NCBI RefSeq assembly: GCF_020921035.1
Contig: NC_063158.1
Coordinates: 22,492,178-22,556,177, forward strand
Direction of reading: 5' to 3'
DNA: 64,000 nt
From: Rhodamnia argentea
Taxonomy: Eukaryota; Streptophyta; Magnoliopsida; Myrtales; Myrtaceae
Position 1 is the stretch's first letter, and each line of letters opens with the position of its first letter. The notes beneath the pieces were generated by a model that worked only from the letters and a program-made list of their open reading frames with translations, ran no database searches and was not told where the DNA came from. The position numbers and the translations under genes were made by a program. Positions 37,771 through 51,299 of the stretch are shown here, piece by piece.

Positions 37771-40700
37771 GGCGAGGGAGCAGGCGAGATCGGGCTCAAG
37801 GCTGGGGCGGCTAGCCAGGCCGCCGGCCATGTACATATATGCAGTGTTCCTACTTTGCTCTGTTTTTTCAGCAGAGTATAAAAGCTTTCCTAGTATTTTG
37901 TATGGGCTTGATGAGCGAGACAAGAGAGAGTGCTAAGAGAGACTAGTGTTGCCGTGAAGGTATCACGGCTTGTGAGAAGTAATGACGCAATGTGTTGAAT
38001 ATATATACATGAGTAGTACTACTTTTAATATTGAGTCGAGGATGTGGATTTACTTTTCATTCGGCTAGCGGAGATGAGCTTAAGCTGCCGAGCGAACCGT
38101 CGGCCCTTTGCTTGAGCTCGATAGGAGATTTGCCGCTAAGCCCTGCCGGCTTATGGTCGGCGACGGCGGCTGAGCTCTCGTGACGAAAGAACTTGACCGC
38201 AGCACGTATCAGTTGGAGACGGGGAATTGAGTGCAAAAGGTGAGCTTTGATGAAGAATCAAATCGCAAACACTGAAATCAACTGCGCAACTGTGGTGATT
38301 CGATCCAAATTCTACGGGCTCGCACCCATGGCCGACGGTGACCAAACTCGAAAGATGGGGCCAGCCATCCATGGGCGAGTTAGGCAAAGCCCGGCTAAGT
38401 AGGCCCATCCAAACCGTGGGCTTTCGAAGCCCATTTCTCTTTTAGCTTTGATGCATTGGAACCCATTTCACCCTGAAGCGTGGTCTCGACCGCTGCCGCT
38501 GCTGGGGAAAGAGAACTGCAGAACGTAGATCGCCTTGCCGCCTTGTGATGCGGGTTTGCCTCGATATCTCTTGTCGAGCGCCAAGGTAGTTGGTGGTGGC
38601 CGGACCGCAGAGGCTATTGTCAGGGCCAACATAAAGACTATATAGCAGATTTTTCTGAGAATGTGCCTTTCAGGGAAATTCTGCGACAGATTTTGCTGGG
38701 CACTTCACGAAACAATTGAAGTCGATAGAAGAAAGGAAAACAAATTGGTAGTTGAAGGGGACACTAAACATTATTTGTTTAACAAATGAACTCAGTTATT
38801 TTTAAAACTCCTCCCCCCAAATCACATTATCATCGCTCGAGTTCGCCGTAAATCGGAGAGATTTGAGGAGCCATCTCTCTATTAAATAGACTATCTTTAC
38901 CTCGAAATTTGAACGACGTTTTTTTCATGTATGCTATTCATGATATCAGACTCGGTGTTATTAGTTTTCCATATTTGCGTCCATCCTCATCAGTTAAATT
39001 TCAATATCAACTCCTAATCCGCTTGCACGTGAGAGAGGATGTTGACATATCATCTAACATCGCTTGATATGAGTTTTATATGCCTTTTATATTAATGTGA
39101 TTTCTCTCCATATATTAGATTGAATTTTTGGGTTGGTCTTTTTGGGCTCTATTTGTTTCACAGAAAATAACTTCTAGGAAAATGTTTTTCGAACTTTTTA
39201 GCTTTTGGTTCACAAAAAATAAGCTAGTCAAGGAAAATATTTTCCATCCATAGAAAAAAATCCTTCAAAATTGAGAAAATATTTTCCTCTTTTTGAGAAG
39301 AAGAAAACATTTTTTTTTCATCTTTCTTTCCTCCTCTCTCACATTTCCTTTCTTATGTTTTCCTCTTTTTAAGAAGAGAAAAATATTTTCCTCGTCTTTC
39401 CTTATTCCTCTCTTTCACATCCCCTTTCTTTTTAATTATTTTTTAGTTTTTTCATTTTTTTAAAATTTTGTTGTTTTTATTTTCTAATTTTCTAATTTTT
39501 CTCTTGTTCTACCTTTTTTTTTAAAAAAAATATTTTTTTATTCCCTTCTTCTTCGGTTGGTCTCCGACCGGCCACAGGTGAGGCATTGTTAGCTTGTGGC
39601 AAGGCTCGATCTTGCCTGCGGCCGGTCACCGGCCGTCTCTGGCCGTCGCCGACGGCTGCAGAAAACAAGAAGAGAAAAAAATTTAAAAAAAAATTAAAAA
39701 TTCAACTTTTAGAAAAGGAAAGATGAAATAAGAAAAATTATTAAAAATGAGTCCACACAGGAAAATCAAATCGTATTTTCCATACCAAATGGCGAAAAAA
39801 AATTTTGTTGCATTTTCGGATCTTAGCCAAGTGCCGGAAAATATCGTTATATTCCTGAAAAATGATTTGCTAGAAAAATATTTTAAAAAAATGCCACATT
39901 TTTCGCGAAATAAATTATTTTGCTGAACGTGCTTCATTTGTTGCTGTTCATATTCTTCTCTTTGCAAAAAATAAAAATAAAAAATCCTCTCTTTGACTCT
40001 AGGGCTATTGAGCCTCGCCTGCATGGTATTGGTCCTCTCTTAATCAAGCATACTTTATATATTATAATTATGATTATGTCACCCGAACCATATTCCTTCA
40101 ACTTTATTCCACTGATTTTGCCGTTGACATGGCTAGGAAAATCAAAGCCGGCATTGCCGCGTTTATTAATGCATTAAAGCAAAAAAAAAAAAAAATTCCT
40201 TATGAACGCGCTTCGAAAAGTTTGATAACATTTTATCAGAAACGCAAGGAATGTGTAAGTCTATTCGTCGAAAAGTTACTGACAAAAACCTTTCGGAATG
40301 CGGATCGACGTGAAAATGGACAGAGGATGTGAAGGGTCCCTTATTGACTATTGGACAGGAAACGCGAATTGATGAGAAAATGTAAAAGTCCAAGATTGAA
40401 GGCAATCGCGGTCAGTAATGTAAGAGAGCATTGAAATGTGAAAACAATAGGAAGATAAAATCGAGCAATTGGTCTTCATTAATCGATTAGCAGTGCCTTG
40501 CTACATACTACGACTATTTATACTACCATCACGACAGTTGACAACTGGTGCAACGAAAGCCAACATATTCTTCATGATTCTTAGAATTCAGCAACATGTT
40601 CATAGTTAGTGGCCTTCGTTTTTTAACCTTCATAGTTACTTAGTTAGTGGCCTTCGTGATCTACGGCTTCACCACGACACAAGCATGTCGGTCTTACTTC

Positions 40701-41933
40701 TTCATAGCCATATCAATCTACCCGAGCGAATCTGCGTCCGAAATTATCGGACGAATTACTTCGTTAGTTACCCGGCTTTCAGCTTGTCATGATTCGTGTT
40801 AATCGCGGTCCTCTTGTTGATTAAGCCCAGCTTCACTCATCCACACTCTTGTCTCGTGACTCAATAATTTTCCTTTACTTTTCCCGTCAACAATTACCTA
40901 GTAGTCTTGTCGACCGTCAATATTTACCGACTAAGAGCTCCCAACGCTGGGGGCGAATTCTACTTCCGCCATGTTTTGCTCGATCTCTCTTAGCCCCAGT
41001 CATCGACCGGGAACTCGGGCAATTTTTTTTTTTTTTTTAATTTCAACAGAGTTGGAACCCGATTCTCGTGGCGGAAGACCCAACAAGGACGCCATGATAA
41101 GAGCTGTCGTCATAGGGTTGTATTAGAAGGCTCACCAAAATCATCTTCGTTCTTGGGGAAGAGCCAAGTAGAGAGACGACAAGTCGTCCAATGTGGGAAT
41201 TGTTGTAGCAGTTGAGGAGTGCGTGGTCGTGTAATAATGACACCGACGTGGGTTTGATGGGCGCGTGTTGACGCCTTGTTCTGCTTCTTCACTACGATTA
41301 TTCTCCTCCCTACGTACGCAAAGAAGAGCACCCGAATTGTGAAGAATTCGAAGCGATAACGACCAAGGCAAGTATGCGCGAGGTGTCTCTTTCTCGTTTG
41401 CTTGTGTTCGTGTCGTCAACCCCGTCCCTCTCACGCAAAACCCTAGAATAAGATTTTAGGGGAAGGAAATGAGTAGAGCTTGAATTGTTTTTTAATGTTT
41501 CACGGTAATGATCGAGGCTAACATGATAGGACAACATTCGAGCTTCTAGATCACATGGCGATGATGGGGCTAAAAATTACTTTCTAGGGTTTCGTGTGGT
41601 CGAGACTCAAACCGCGTTTAGGGAGAGAGCTAGGGCGTTTTCTCCGTGGGGGGATTCGGAGTGCAACATAAGTCGAGAGTTGGCGGTCGAGCTGGATTGA
41701 GCTCGAGGAGTTTGTTGGTCAAACGCGACACGGTGCCAAAATTGAAGAACGACTCGATTCCAAACTCAAACTCGAATGAGCTCAAGCTCGTACTAGAGCT
41801 CGCGACCTAGTACGATCTCGTATTTGTTTGAGCTAGAGCTTAAACTCGGCATAGTTACTGAAGAGTAAAACCTCGATGTAATAGTGGACCTCAAGCTCAA
41901 ACTTAGCATAGTTATGACTCATTTGAAAAAAAA
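37771..41933. other. Long intergenic region with foldback and possible LTR remnants
   Basis: 37771-38050 is likely the DRM1/ARP 3' UTR. 38050-38700 is balanced in composition but has no recognised frame. 39145-39930 is a foldback, listed separately. 40430-41720 has a mosaic look, with a small duplication around 'ttagtggccttcgt' (40610 and 40645) and a poly-T run; it could be a degraded LTR retroelement, but I could not find a paired LTR, primer-binding site or pol motif. Confidence 0.3.
39145..39930. repeat. Foldback repeat with T-rich and A-rich arms
   Basis: The left part has 'ttgtttcacagaaaataac' and 'gaaaatgtttttcgaac'. The right part has inverse-like 'tttttcgcgaaataaatta' and 'ctagaaaaatatttt'. 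The inner arms are T-rich then A-rich around a GC-rich centre (39550-39660, cggccaca, cggccg). The design resembles family 1 but the ends differ. No target-site duplication was found, so the limits are approximate. Confidence 0.4.
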
Positions 41934-41993
41934 AAGTTTAGAATTGAATTGGCACAATTGTAATAGATTTAAGACTTTTTTATTAACTTTCCC
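41934..41993. repeat. Solo right arm of a family 1 element
   Basis: About 60 bases match only the outer right arm of family 1 ('gtttagaattgaattggcac', 'aagacttttttattaac'). No left arm lies within 1 kb, so this is a truncated remnant. Confidence 0.6.
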
Positions 41994-41999
41994 CTCGGG

Positions 42000-44900
42000 T
42001 ATAGCTCGATAGTATTCCAAATTAGTAGTGGCCACAGTGGCAAAGGTTACCTTATAAGCAGCCGTCAATATTAATCTATTACGAGACATGCATTAATTCA
42101 TCATAAGCTTCTATATATAAAATTGGCTTTTCAAGTTTTGATATGAACGAACAGCTAATCTCATAGGATGAGACCTACCAAATGTCAAATGATGTGCTCA
42201 TATTAACTGAACTTAAAAAACTAATAAGCACTAAAGCAAAAATCACCTGGTCCATATCGAATCAGCCGATTTATAGATTATCATGCCCTTTTACCTAAAA
42301 TTACAAGAATGTCATTGTTTACTAAAAGCGAGCACTAGAACCAGATCCAATAAACCAATTATGGGCGATTCCTGATTCCTAAACTTTTGAAATTGGTGAA
42401 AATTGATCTGGTTATCGGTTCCAAGTGTGGATCAAATCACCCAATCCAGACTGATAATGTTTTCTTTAAAATGCTTATTATTCCAAAATCCTAATTATCT
42501 ATTCTTTTCTCTCAGTCTCAGTCACGCTCATGCCTCTCACTTCTCTCAATTTCAGACTCTCGATCACGCTCACCCCTCCCTCGTCGCTCGACGCCTCTTG
42601 TGCGCGCCTCCCTAGCGACTCAACGCCTTTGACTTCTCTCAGTTTCAATCACGCTCACACCTTTCACTTCCCTCTCGCTCGCGGCTCAACGCCTCCCTCT
42701 ATCCCCTCTCACTCGATGCCATCTCAAGTCTCACCTTCTGCAAGTTGCTCTTGCCTCTTAGTTTGCCTCTCTCAGCTCGCAGACTCTCTCACTACTCGCC
42801 TCCCTCTCTCATGCTCTCTGCTCAGTCGTTGTTGTCGCTCTTTCGTTTCGCCTCTCACCAGACTCACCCTCCATCGCTCTCTCTCCTGTAAGTAACTTTA
42901 TACATTATGATCTCCCAACACTTTCATTTACTATTCATTTTACACTGAATTTTACAGTATGCAACACTTGTAGTGATGCGAGGAATAGGAAAAAAAAAAA
43001 ATGATATCACCATCGGTTTCTAGACTTAACGGGAATCAGACCGAATTGGTGCCAAAATCAACCGAGCCAGTTACTAGTTCCATATACCAAGAACCTGACC
43101 ATTCTAGTGCGGTTTATAATTTCAAGGTGTCCCAATTTTAAAGTGATGATCGATTGATTTTGGAACATATCACTCTTATTGTCCAGAGAGTACCAACAAC
43201 TTTCATCTTAGGCAGATACAAGTATAGTAAAAAGTGCTGCCACCACCTTAGAAAAAAAATGATTTCACATCCTTGAGGCTCTCTCAAGTGAGTGACGTGA
43301 GCGAACGTAGTGTTGGCTCATTGTATGAATCATGAAGGATTAAACTGATTGATGAGGCACGTGGGAGTGGGAAGGTGAGTGAGAGGTTTATGCAGACAGA
43401 TCCAAAATCATGCAAACCACATTCTAAAAATCATGATGCAAAAGAAACCCCATTTGAAAGTGCCAATTCATATCATCACACCATCCTCCCTTGCAAACGA
43501 GGAGTGAAGAAACAGCCATTCAAGACAGTGACATGGGCATGCCCTTTCGCAATGATCGAAACCGCAAAAAGCAGCCAATCCCAGATTCAATTTGGTCCCG
43601 GAAAATTCAACTGCTTGACCGAATGATGGCCATTGATGAGTCCAACACACAGCCCCATGGACAAACGGGATTGATTGATTGATGGATGGGGGGTGGGGCC
43701 TCCCATTAAGTTTCCTCAAAAGAAGAGTTGGATGGAGGGAGGTCCCACTTTCCCTATCATGCGGTGCTAAAGCCAGACACTGGATTGTTCCAACACTTGA
43801 CAAGGAAAAAAGCCTTTGAGTTAGCCGGATTCAAAGATTGGAAAGGATAAGAAAAAGAAGAGGAAGATGGTTCTTTTCTCTACAAGATACTTACTATTCC
43901 AAGGAGTGTTGGAACAAGAGGGGGCTCCCCAATTGGAGGAACCGAATGATTGTTTTTTGGACTGCATGGAAGGAGCCCATTTGCTGATATGTTGTAACTT
44001 AGTAAACCGTTGTTGCTGAGGTACTTTCTTATCCACATATTTCATCATATCTTTGATTTTCAACATATTGGAGAAGTTAATTGAAGAGGAACAAAGCTGT
44101 CCAAAAATTAAAAAAAAAATGAAGAGGAACAAAGAAGAAGCTAGTTATGGTCTTGAGCATAGTAATTCTCCCTGAGTGAAGATAAATTCTCTTGTCGTAT
44201 TAAAAGTATACGAAATTAATTACTTATATAAAAAGATCATAAAACATTTTGTTTGACTGCTGCAAAGATAAATTTAACTTCTTACGTTCTCATTTGGAAG
44301 TTCTTCAAACACTCTATATTTTAAGCTATTATGAATTCTTAGAAGTAGAAGATGTTGTTTCACCACAATAGCTACTAGAGAATTATTATTATTTTTTATT
44401 GAAGCAACAATGCCATGGCTAGCCTTCCATTGAAAAAGAGAAGGGTTTGACTTGGGCTAAGGGAATCATTTAAATGTCACTGGGTCCATAAGGTGTTATT
44501 AAGTAATCCAACAAGACAAGTTTGTATTTTTCAGTGCATTATTTTTCTTGTGTCATATTTAATCAATACTTTGGAAAAATGCTTGGTAAATATTTCGAAA
44601 GATACTCATAAACCGTGTCCTTAGTGGAAACGAATTATAAGTTGTTTAATTATATATAGTTCACATTTTTTGAAACAACTGGACGGTAGAAGTAAGAAGA
44701 AGACTATAATTTCTCTTGTTGGAAAAAGCAATTAAAAAGAAGAGAGAAAAGCGAGATTGTTTCAAAGATTATTGAAATTAGGGGCAAGCAATAACTCGTA
44801 CGGGGCGACCGAGTGGGAAAACACAACGAATTCTTCTGACAAAAGCAAGCCTGCTTTGTTTTATTAATCTGAGTCATCCTCAACGGTGGTCTGGTTTGGA

Positions 44901-47900
44901 AAGAAACCAATAACTAACCCTAACTTTGGCGCAGAGAATGGTGATGTAATCTCTTTTTTAGAAAAGTATTCTATATTGGCGTGATGTCCGGATTTAAAAA
45001 ACTAAAGTGGATTAGTGGGTATCTCGAGACTTTTAATTAAGATGGACTAATCATATTTATTTGATGGGAGACTAGACAAAGATCTCAATGTGGCAGATCA
45101 AAGATATGCTTTGAATTACTTAGAAATTACAACAGCAGCAACCCACTCCATTCATTCCATCTCTCTCTCTCTCTGTCTCTCTGTCTCTCTCTCTGAGCTC
45201 ATTTCATGCAATATTCCTTTGAGTCCCTCCACAAAGGAGTCGAAGCTTTTCTAAGGAAAGAATTATGGGGAAGTGAGGCACGTTTTATCTTTCATCTTTT
45301 TTTTTTTTTTTTTGGTGTGAATGTTCACTATATTATGTATAGCAACATATATATCAAGCTTTTGCTATCATTATCTAGGTGTAAAAAAATCGATTTGGTT
45401 TTAGGTTTTTTTTATATGAATTCTCTTTTGAATCTTGATTCTTTTTCTCTCATTACTCGATTTTCATTTGCCCTTAAATTTCGTTTGTTTCCCGAAAAAT
45501 GAACATTTTGGACAACATTTTACTAAAAACTATCTCTTAAAAAAATAATGATGAAAATATTTTCATTTTTCACGAAAACGTTAATATATGAATTGTTGTG
45601 AATAACGGGAATAGTTCTTCATTGGCTAATTACTATAAAATATACGAGAGATTATTTTTTCAAAGAATATTTTTCAAATCATTATTCTTTCGCAAAAAAA
45701 AAAAAAAACAAAACAAAACGGAGTCTTAAACTCTCCACAAGTTTTGCCTTCTAATGTGTACCTTTACCATTTCATTTGCAACAAACTGTAGATGATTGCA
45801 TTTAGGATCAAACTCATAGTTGCATGTATTTTCAACGATTTGGAGCATATTCAAAATGGCTGAACAAATTGTATTTTAATCACTAATTTTTCCAAATAAC
45901 GGATACAATAAGAGCCTTTTTTTTTTGGGGTTGAAGGTACAATAAGAGTTGATAGTACAAATCTTATCTTGAATTATGGAATTCTTTGTTGCGAATTTCT
46001 ATTTTTTATTTTGGGGGTCCTTTTGGGCATGTTCAAAATCTTGAATGAGCCTTTTCGTTTCGTTTTTCGCATAGTAATGCGAGAATATTGGAAATGTATC
46101 TAGTTCCTAATTTATTCAACAAGCCGACAAGAAAAATGTGTTGCAATCTGATACCAACTTTGTCAACCGCAAATCCATATCCAGAATTCAAGGAATGACT
46201 GGCTATCCTTTATAAAATAAACCAAAATAAACCACGTCAGAAAATATATAGCTTGACAATATTTTTTATTGAATGAAAATTGTACCAAAGTCTAATGTCT
46301 CATGAATTCTCCAAAAGTAGAAATTTTTAGTTTGGTAAATTTTGTTCGAACAGAAGTAAAGTCCCTTGTCATTCCCCGAAATCGCTCTCCACATGCAATT
46401 TTGCTTTGTGCTCATAACCTATAATTGTAATTTAAAAGATGGAGAGCAAAATCAGATCTCAATAAAAGCGACGATCACCGCTTCTATGAGATCAAGCAAT
46501 GAACAATGCGGCTTTAGAAATGAATACGCATTCATATGTATTAAGACGAATACATTCATTACTTTTTTCCAACTAGCAAGCATAAGCAACACATCATAAG
46601 TTATGCACCGCATCACAACCATATGATATAAGCGGCATATATGTACCAAACTCCACCACTTATGTCACAAAAACCCTACGATCGCGCTTCACCGGGTAAC
46701 AAAGTCTGAAAATTATATCGGTTGTGGTTAAGTTTTCTGAAAGTCACACTAGCGATGTTAACCCTCCAAAATCACGCCGACCATGATTAAGCTCCGAAAC
46801 AGAACCGGTCCTTGCACACGTTCATCCCTTTCCTATTGCCTAATCACTCAGAAATTCGACATCCAAATCCAAAAAATCCTAGCTCAGCCTCCTTTGCCAC
46901 CACAATGCTTGCCGCTGCTCCTACTGACCCCACAACCTCGATGGAAAAGACCAGGATTTGTGGGTTAATGGAGATTAGGGTTTGCAAGAGATTTCAAGCA
47001 TTTCAGTGGTTTAAAGAAGGCAATTAGGCCTTGAATTCCTCCCAAAGTTGAGAATTTGTACACTCAAAACAGGTAAAAAAGTGTAGCATGATAACATTAT
47101 AATATGGTTTCTTATGCTTCGTGACATTGATCCTTCACATTCCATCCTAGGAAGAAAAAAAAGGAAAACAGCAGTGGAGCACAACAGAAAGGCCTTGGGA
47201 AAAAAAAAAGAAATCAAAAGGAATTTTTCAACTTGACTGAGACAAAAAAGCAAAGTGAGGTGAGCACATCGAAACTGATGAACAGGTCAAGATCGGTTTT
47301 TTTTAAGGATTTTTTGGGAAATCGTCAGTTCCTCACATGCAAAAAAGCCGATTTGTTCCATCCTCTTTTTCTCTGATTATACACCAGCAGCAGTCACCTC
47401 CACTAACCACGCCAAAGAAGATCTTCGTTCTTGACCCATTTTTGTTCCTTTCCACCAAGTTCCTGGTGAGTTCTTTGAACCAATGGCTATTTGATATCGT
47501 TCTTATTTCTCTGATTTCTATTCTTATATTTTCAGAAATATGAAAAAGTAGAAATTTATTTCGTAATATCAATTAATTTTTCTATTTTCATAATCAGGTC
47601 AGTAATCGAAAAATAAATTTGGAACAATAACAAAAAGAAAAAAAAACTACTTCTCTATCTCCAAAAATAAAATTACAAAAAATAATCTGTACTCAAGAGA
47701 TTATTTTCGAAAATAAAATTATTACCAAACATGCTCGATAGATAATGCTCTCAACTCAGAATAATCAGAACAGACTTTAGATTCTGCCGCACAAAATTCA
47801 AAAACCAAGCCATAAACATCCCAAAGAACAAAATTCTCTCCATAGTCACATAAATCATATTCCCCCACCGACTTAATTACACGAATCCATATACCAATGC

Positions 47901-48111
47901 CATGAAAAAGAAAACCCTCCAAGACCATGATAACATTTCATACATTTCCTCAGTTTGTATCCCAACAAAACTAAAACCCAGCACCACCAGTGTATTGTAT
48001 GGGAAAATTTTTGACAAAGAATTCTTATAACCTAGGAAGTCCGCCGGTTGCCGTCGTCGTCGTCATTTCGAACTGAACCGCAGAAGCAACTGATCAATAT
48101 GAAGGAAGAGC
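42000..48111. other. Long intergenic region without supported genes
   Basis: 42333-43109 is bounded by an 8-base inverted repeat (CACTAGAA and TTCTAGTG) and contains a CT-rich, imperfectly repetitive block (42510-42880). It may be a transposon, but no flank duplication was found. 43375-43800 has overlapping short frames with no family. 45290-45720 and 47540-47720 are AT-rich with foldback-like remnants. The last 100-200 bases are probably the Dof 3' UTR. Confidence 0.3.
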
Positions 48112-48892
48112 TCATGGAGGAGGGCCAAATCCTGGAAGATGGGGCAATTGGTGATGATCGGATGGATGGTTAACATTCAGACCGTTTCTACCGCTCTCGC
48201 CACCGTCACCGCCGTGACCGCCAATACCGGCACTTGTGGTTCCACTCCACAGGCTACCATGATGATGATGTACATGTGAAATACTAGGGCTGTTATCATT
48301 GCTGTTGCTACTACCAGTATGAGCATTGCTGCCGATGCCAAAGCTGTGACCCCAATCGCTCTGAAGAAACTGTGCTTGCTGCTGGATCTGCTGGTGGTGG
48401 GAGCTGCTTAAGGAAGCCAAACCTCCAAACCCTTGGAAAAAGCTCAAATTGTTGTTACTGTTATTGCTTGTTGTGGCGCTGCCGATGTTGAAGGGCTGGC
48501 TCTGGTTGATAGACTGAACCGCGGCCAAAGAGGACAAGAACCCACCTCCCGCGTAGAACGAGTAGCCCAGAGGCCCCTCCCCAGCCACCGCGGCCGGTGG
48601 GGGAGCCAGGTTCCCTGCGGCGACGTCCCTGAGGCTCTGTGGCAGGACCTGCAGGGATGAGTGCGGGGCGAGGCTGTCGGCGGAGGAGGAGGTGGAGGCG
48701 GAGGTGGAGGTCTTGGAGCGCTTGGCCTTCCGGCAGCCGCCGCCGACGGGGACGTTCCTTAGGGTTCCGCCGTGGGTCCAGTAGCGGCGGCACGTCTTGC
48801 AGAAGTAGCGGGGCTGGGTGAGGCTGTAGTTGTTGTAGTAGCAGAACTTGGTGTTCATGGAGTCGCAGCGAGGGCACTTCTGGGGCTGGTTG

Positions 48893-48924
<32 letters not shown>

Positions 48925-48981
48925 GCCGTCCGATTGGGCCGGCCTACGGTCCGGCGGCGGTTGCTTGCTCTCTTGCTCCAT
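48112..48981 (-). CDS. Dof-type zinc-finger transcription factor
   Basis: This is an intronless frame of 289 residues. The Dof domain is at residues about 34-86, with the C2C2 zinc ligands C36, C39, C61 and C64 in [19 protein letters not shown] and [14 protein letters not shown]. The basic end GGGCRKAKR follows, then a Ser/Thr-rich linker. Dof proteins are plant-specific and bind AAAG cores. The N-terminus is Pro/Gln-rich, including seven consecutive Gln from a CAG repeat. The C-terminus is Ser, Asn, His and Gly-rich and is probably the activation region. The start is the first ATG, preceded by a CT/GA leader and a TATA box. The subgroup was not assigned, because the domain is nearly invariant and the tail was not recognised. 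Confidence 0.95.
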
Positions 48982-49058
48982 GCGTTTCTCGTGATCCCCT
49001 CTCTCTCTCTCTCACTCTCTTCAATTTCTTGTTCAGAGTTGGGCCTTGGGGGGTCTCC

Positions 49059-49066
49059 TTTTTATA
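49059..49066 (-). promoter_or_regulatory. TATA box of the Dof gene
   Basis: TATAAAAA on the minus strand within GCTATAAAAAGG, 78 bases before the start codon. A CT/GA repeat at about 48999-49020 lies between it and the ATG, in the expected leader. Confidence 0.65.
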
Positions 49067-49069
49067 GCT

Positions 49070-50160
49070 GAAGATGAAGATGACGATCAGCGTGTCAGAC
49101 GATGAAGAATTTCGTACAGAATGTCTCGTTTTTCTTCTTTGATCTGCTTGAGAGAATCTTAGACAATTCAATACACAGAATCACACAAGCAATACTTCCA
49201 GATCACACCCATCAAAACCATCCAAAATCTGATCGCTCAATTAAGAAGAGAGAGAGGGAAGACAAAGAGAGAAGAGAGAGAGTCACCTGGTTTTAAGCGA
49301 GAAGGTGACTGACGTGGCCAAAGAAGAACAGCGAGATTTGTGTCTTAAAAACCTGTGAGAGACGCGAGTGAAATCTCTCTCTCTCTTTCTCTCACTCTCG
49401 ATCGATCGATCTCTCGACGATGAACAAGTGTATGAATGAACAAGCTGCAAAGTAAGCCCCCCAAACACCTGAGCAAAGCTGAAGACCGAGTCAAGAACAA
49501 GACACCGCCTCAAAGACTCGAGAAAGAAAGAACCCAAACGAAAATTCAACCGCTATCTCAAGGCACAGAGGAGAGAGAGAGAGACAGAGGGAGGAAGAAG
49601 AAGAGGAGAGAGGGGATGGTGTTGAATATAGGTGCGACGAGGGATGTGTTGCAGGCGATGTGTATAGAGGATATGGACCAGATTGAGGTGTAGGTATCGA
49701 GAAATCTCGGTGGGACGAGAGGGGCCGAGGCCAAGGCGGCGTCAGGGCGGCGCGTGCGGGGGGTTTTTAACCGAGGGAGCTGGCTGGTGGTGGGTGGCTT
49801 TGTCAGTACACTCAGACCCTAACGACCCTTCTCTCTCATTCCACTTTCACGTTTCCTTTCTCACCCCAACAGTGAACAGCCATCCCCGTGCGTCTATCTT
49901 CCCCTCCTCCACCACCTCCGCAGCACAGTGTGTCTCTACTGACTCCCGAGTCTTCCATTCTGCACTAAACTATCAATTTTTTGGTGGGGGCTGGTTCAGT
50001 TCCTTCTGACATCATTCTTGGGTGCCACTTGGGAGGTCAATCCTTTCACTATTCCTCTCGATAACCATGGCGCCCCCCACAGTCTCCCGAAATGACGGTT
50101 GTGTCCAGAGCTCGAGTTGGTTTCTGATTACCCTAGGATCCCCTTCGGAGTTGCCCTGGC
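49070..50160. other. Dof upstream region
   Basis: This is non-coding, with several GA/CT runs (49244-49280, 49374-49405, 49570-49610), a common pattern in plant promoters. Frames here are opened by the repeats and have no family features. Confidence 0.35.
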
Positions 50161-50164
50161 TATT

Positions 50165-51137
50165 GATCGAAACGAATGATTGGCACAAATGACCTATTAA
50201 TTTTAATTTAATGTGAAATGTTGTTCGCATAATTTTAATTTATTTTATGTGGTTTTCGAATTTTAATTTCATGTGTAATATAATTTTTGGACTTTTGATG
50301 CATATTTAATATAATCACTGAACTATATAAAAATATCCAATATTATTATTTTATTAGTTTAAATTTAGGAACAACATTAAACAATTTTAGAGAAAACTAT
50401 CAAAAAAACTGCTAAATCTAGTGCAATTGTATCAATTCAGGCATAAATTCTTTTCTTATCAATTGAGTCCTAAACCTTTGCAATTGTGCCAATTCAGTCC
50501 GTTTGGCAAGGTCGAGCTGGCATGAATAACTTTTAATATTTGTTAATATTTTTTTGATTTTTTAATAATTTTTTTTTCTATATTTTTCTTTTCTTTTCTC
50601 CTTTTTTCTATTAGGGTCGGCAACCTCTAGCCATCGGCTGAGGGCCACGACCCTCAACCACCTAGACCTGGGCGAGGGTGAGGGCCAAGGGTCGTGGCCC
50701 TTCCCCGATCATTGGACGGGCGTTGCGAGCCCTCGCGCACGGCTCGCCCTTGCCCCGTGGCTCGCAGCTTCTTGCCGGGCCTAGAAAAAAAAACTAAAAA
50801 AGAAAAGACAGAAAAAGAATTGAAATATTAATAATAATTATTTACGTCAGCGTCATTTGGTCAAATGGACTGAATTGACACAATTGCAAAAATTTTAAGA
50901 CTTAATTGGTAAAAAAAGAAGTAATTGGCACAATTGCAATAGGTTTAAAATTTTTTTGGTAATGATCCGAATGTTTTTATAAAGTCCAATGATCATATTG
51001 AATAAATTAAAAGTTCAAGGATAACATTGCACATTAAACTAAAGTTCAAGGACTATATTAAACGAATTAAAAGTTCGGAGACCATATTAGACATTGTGTT
51101 GAAATTTATGAACCATTTGTGTCATTTTTCCTAACTA
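50165..51137. mobile_element. Family 2 MITE interrupted by a family 1 element
   Basis: The left part (50165-50389) starts 'ttggcacaaatgacctatta'. The right part (50970-51137) ends 'gaaccatttgtgtcattttt', its imperfect inverse. Both parts are built of the 'ggaccatattaaacattt' words of family 2. The family 1 copy at 50390-50969 lies between them, so it inserted later. Confidence 0.6.
50390..50969. mobile_element. Family 1 foldback element, copy E (nested)
   Basis: The left arm has 'gagaaaactatcaaaaaaact', 'caattgtatcaattcaggc' and 'taaacctttgcaattgtgcc'. The right arm holds the inverse ('gacacaattgcaaaaatttt', 'ggcacaattgcaataggttt'). The core (50613-50780) is GC-rich with several 'ggcgaggg' and 'ccctcgc' words. 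The flanks match only weakly, so a duplication is not established. Confidence 0.72.
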
Positions 51138-51290
51138 GAATACATGATTGTGCTTCTTGAGGTACAATTTGAAGCTGGCCAAAGTTCATGATCATTTGTG
51201 ACATTTTCCCTAGCTTGAATACGTGGTCGTGCTTCTTGAGGTACAATTTGATGCCGATCAAATTTCAAGGGCCTTTTGTGTCATTATCAG
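51102..51290. repeat. 79-bp tandem repeat, about 2.4 copies
   Basis: Units start at 51102, 51181 and 51260, exactly 79 bases apart. Shared words include 'tgcttcttgaggtacaattt' and 'catttgtgtcatttt'. The first unit overlaps the right end of the family 2 element, so the tandem arose by duplication of that terminus plus flanking DNA. Confidence 0.8.
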
Positions 51291-51299
51291 ATTTCTAAA

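Noticed and set aside
40430-41720. LTR retrotransposon
   Set aside because: No paired LTRs, primer-binding site, polypurine tract or pol motifs could be found by eye.
42403-42895. Two overlapping Ser/Leu-rich frames
   Set aside because: Generated by a CT-rich, imperfectly repeated block; no domain or splice logic.
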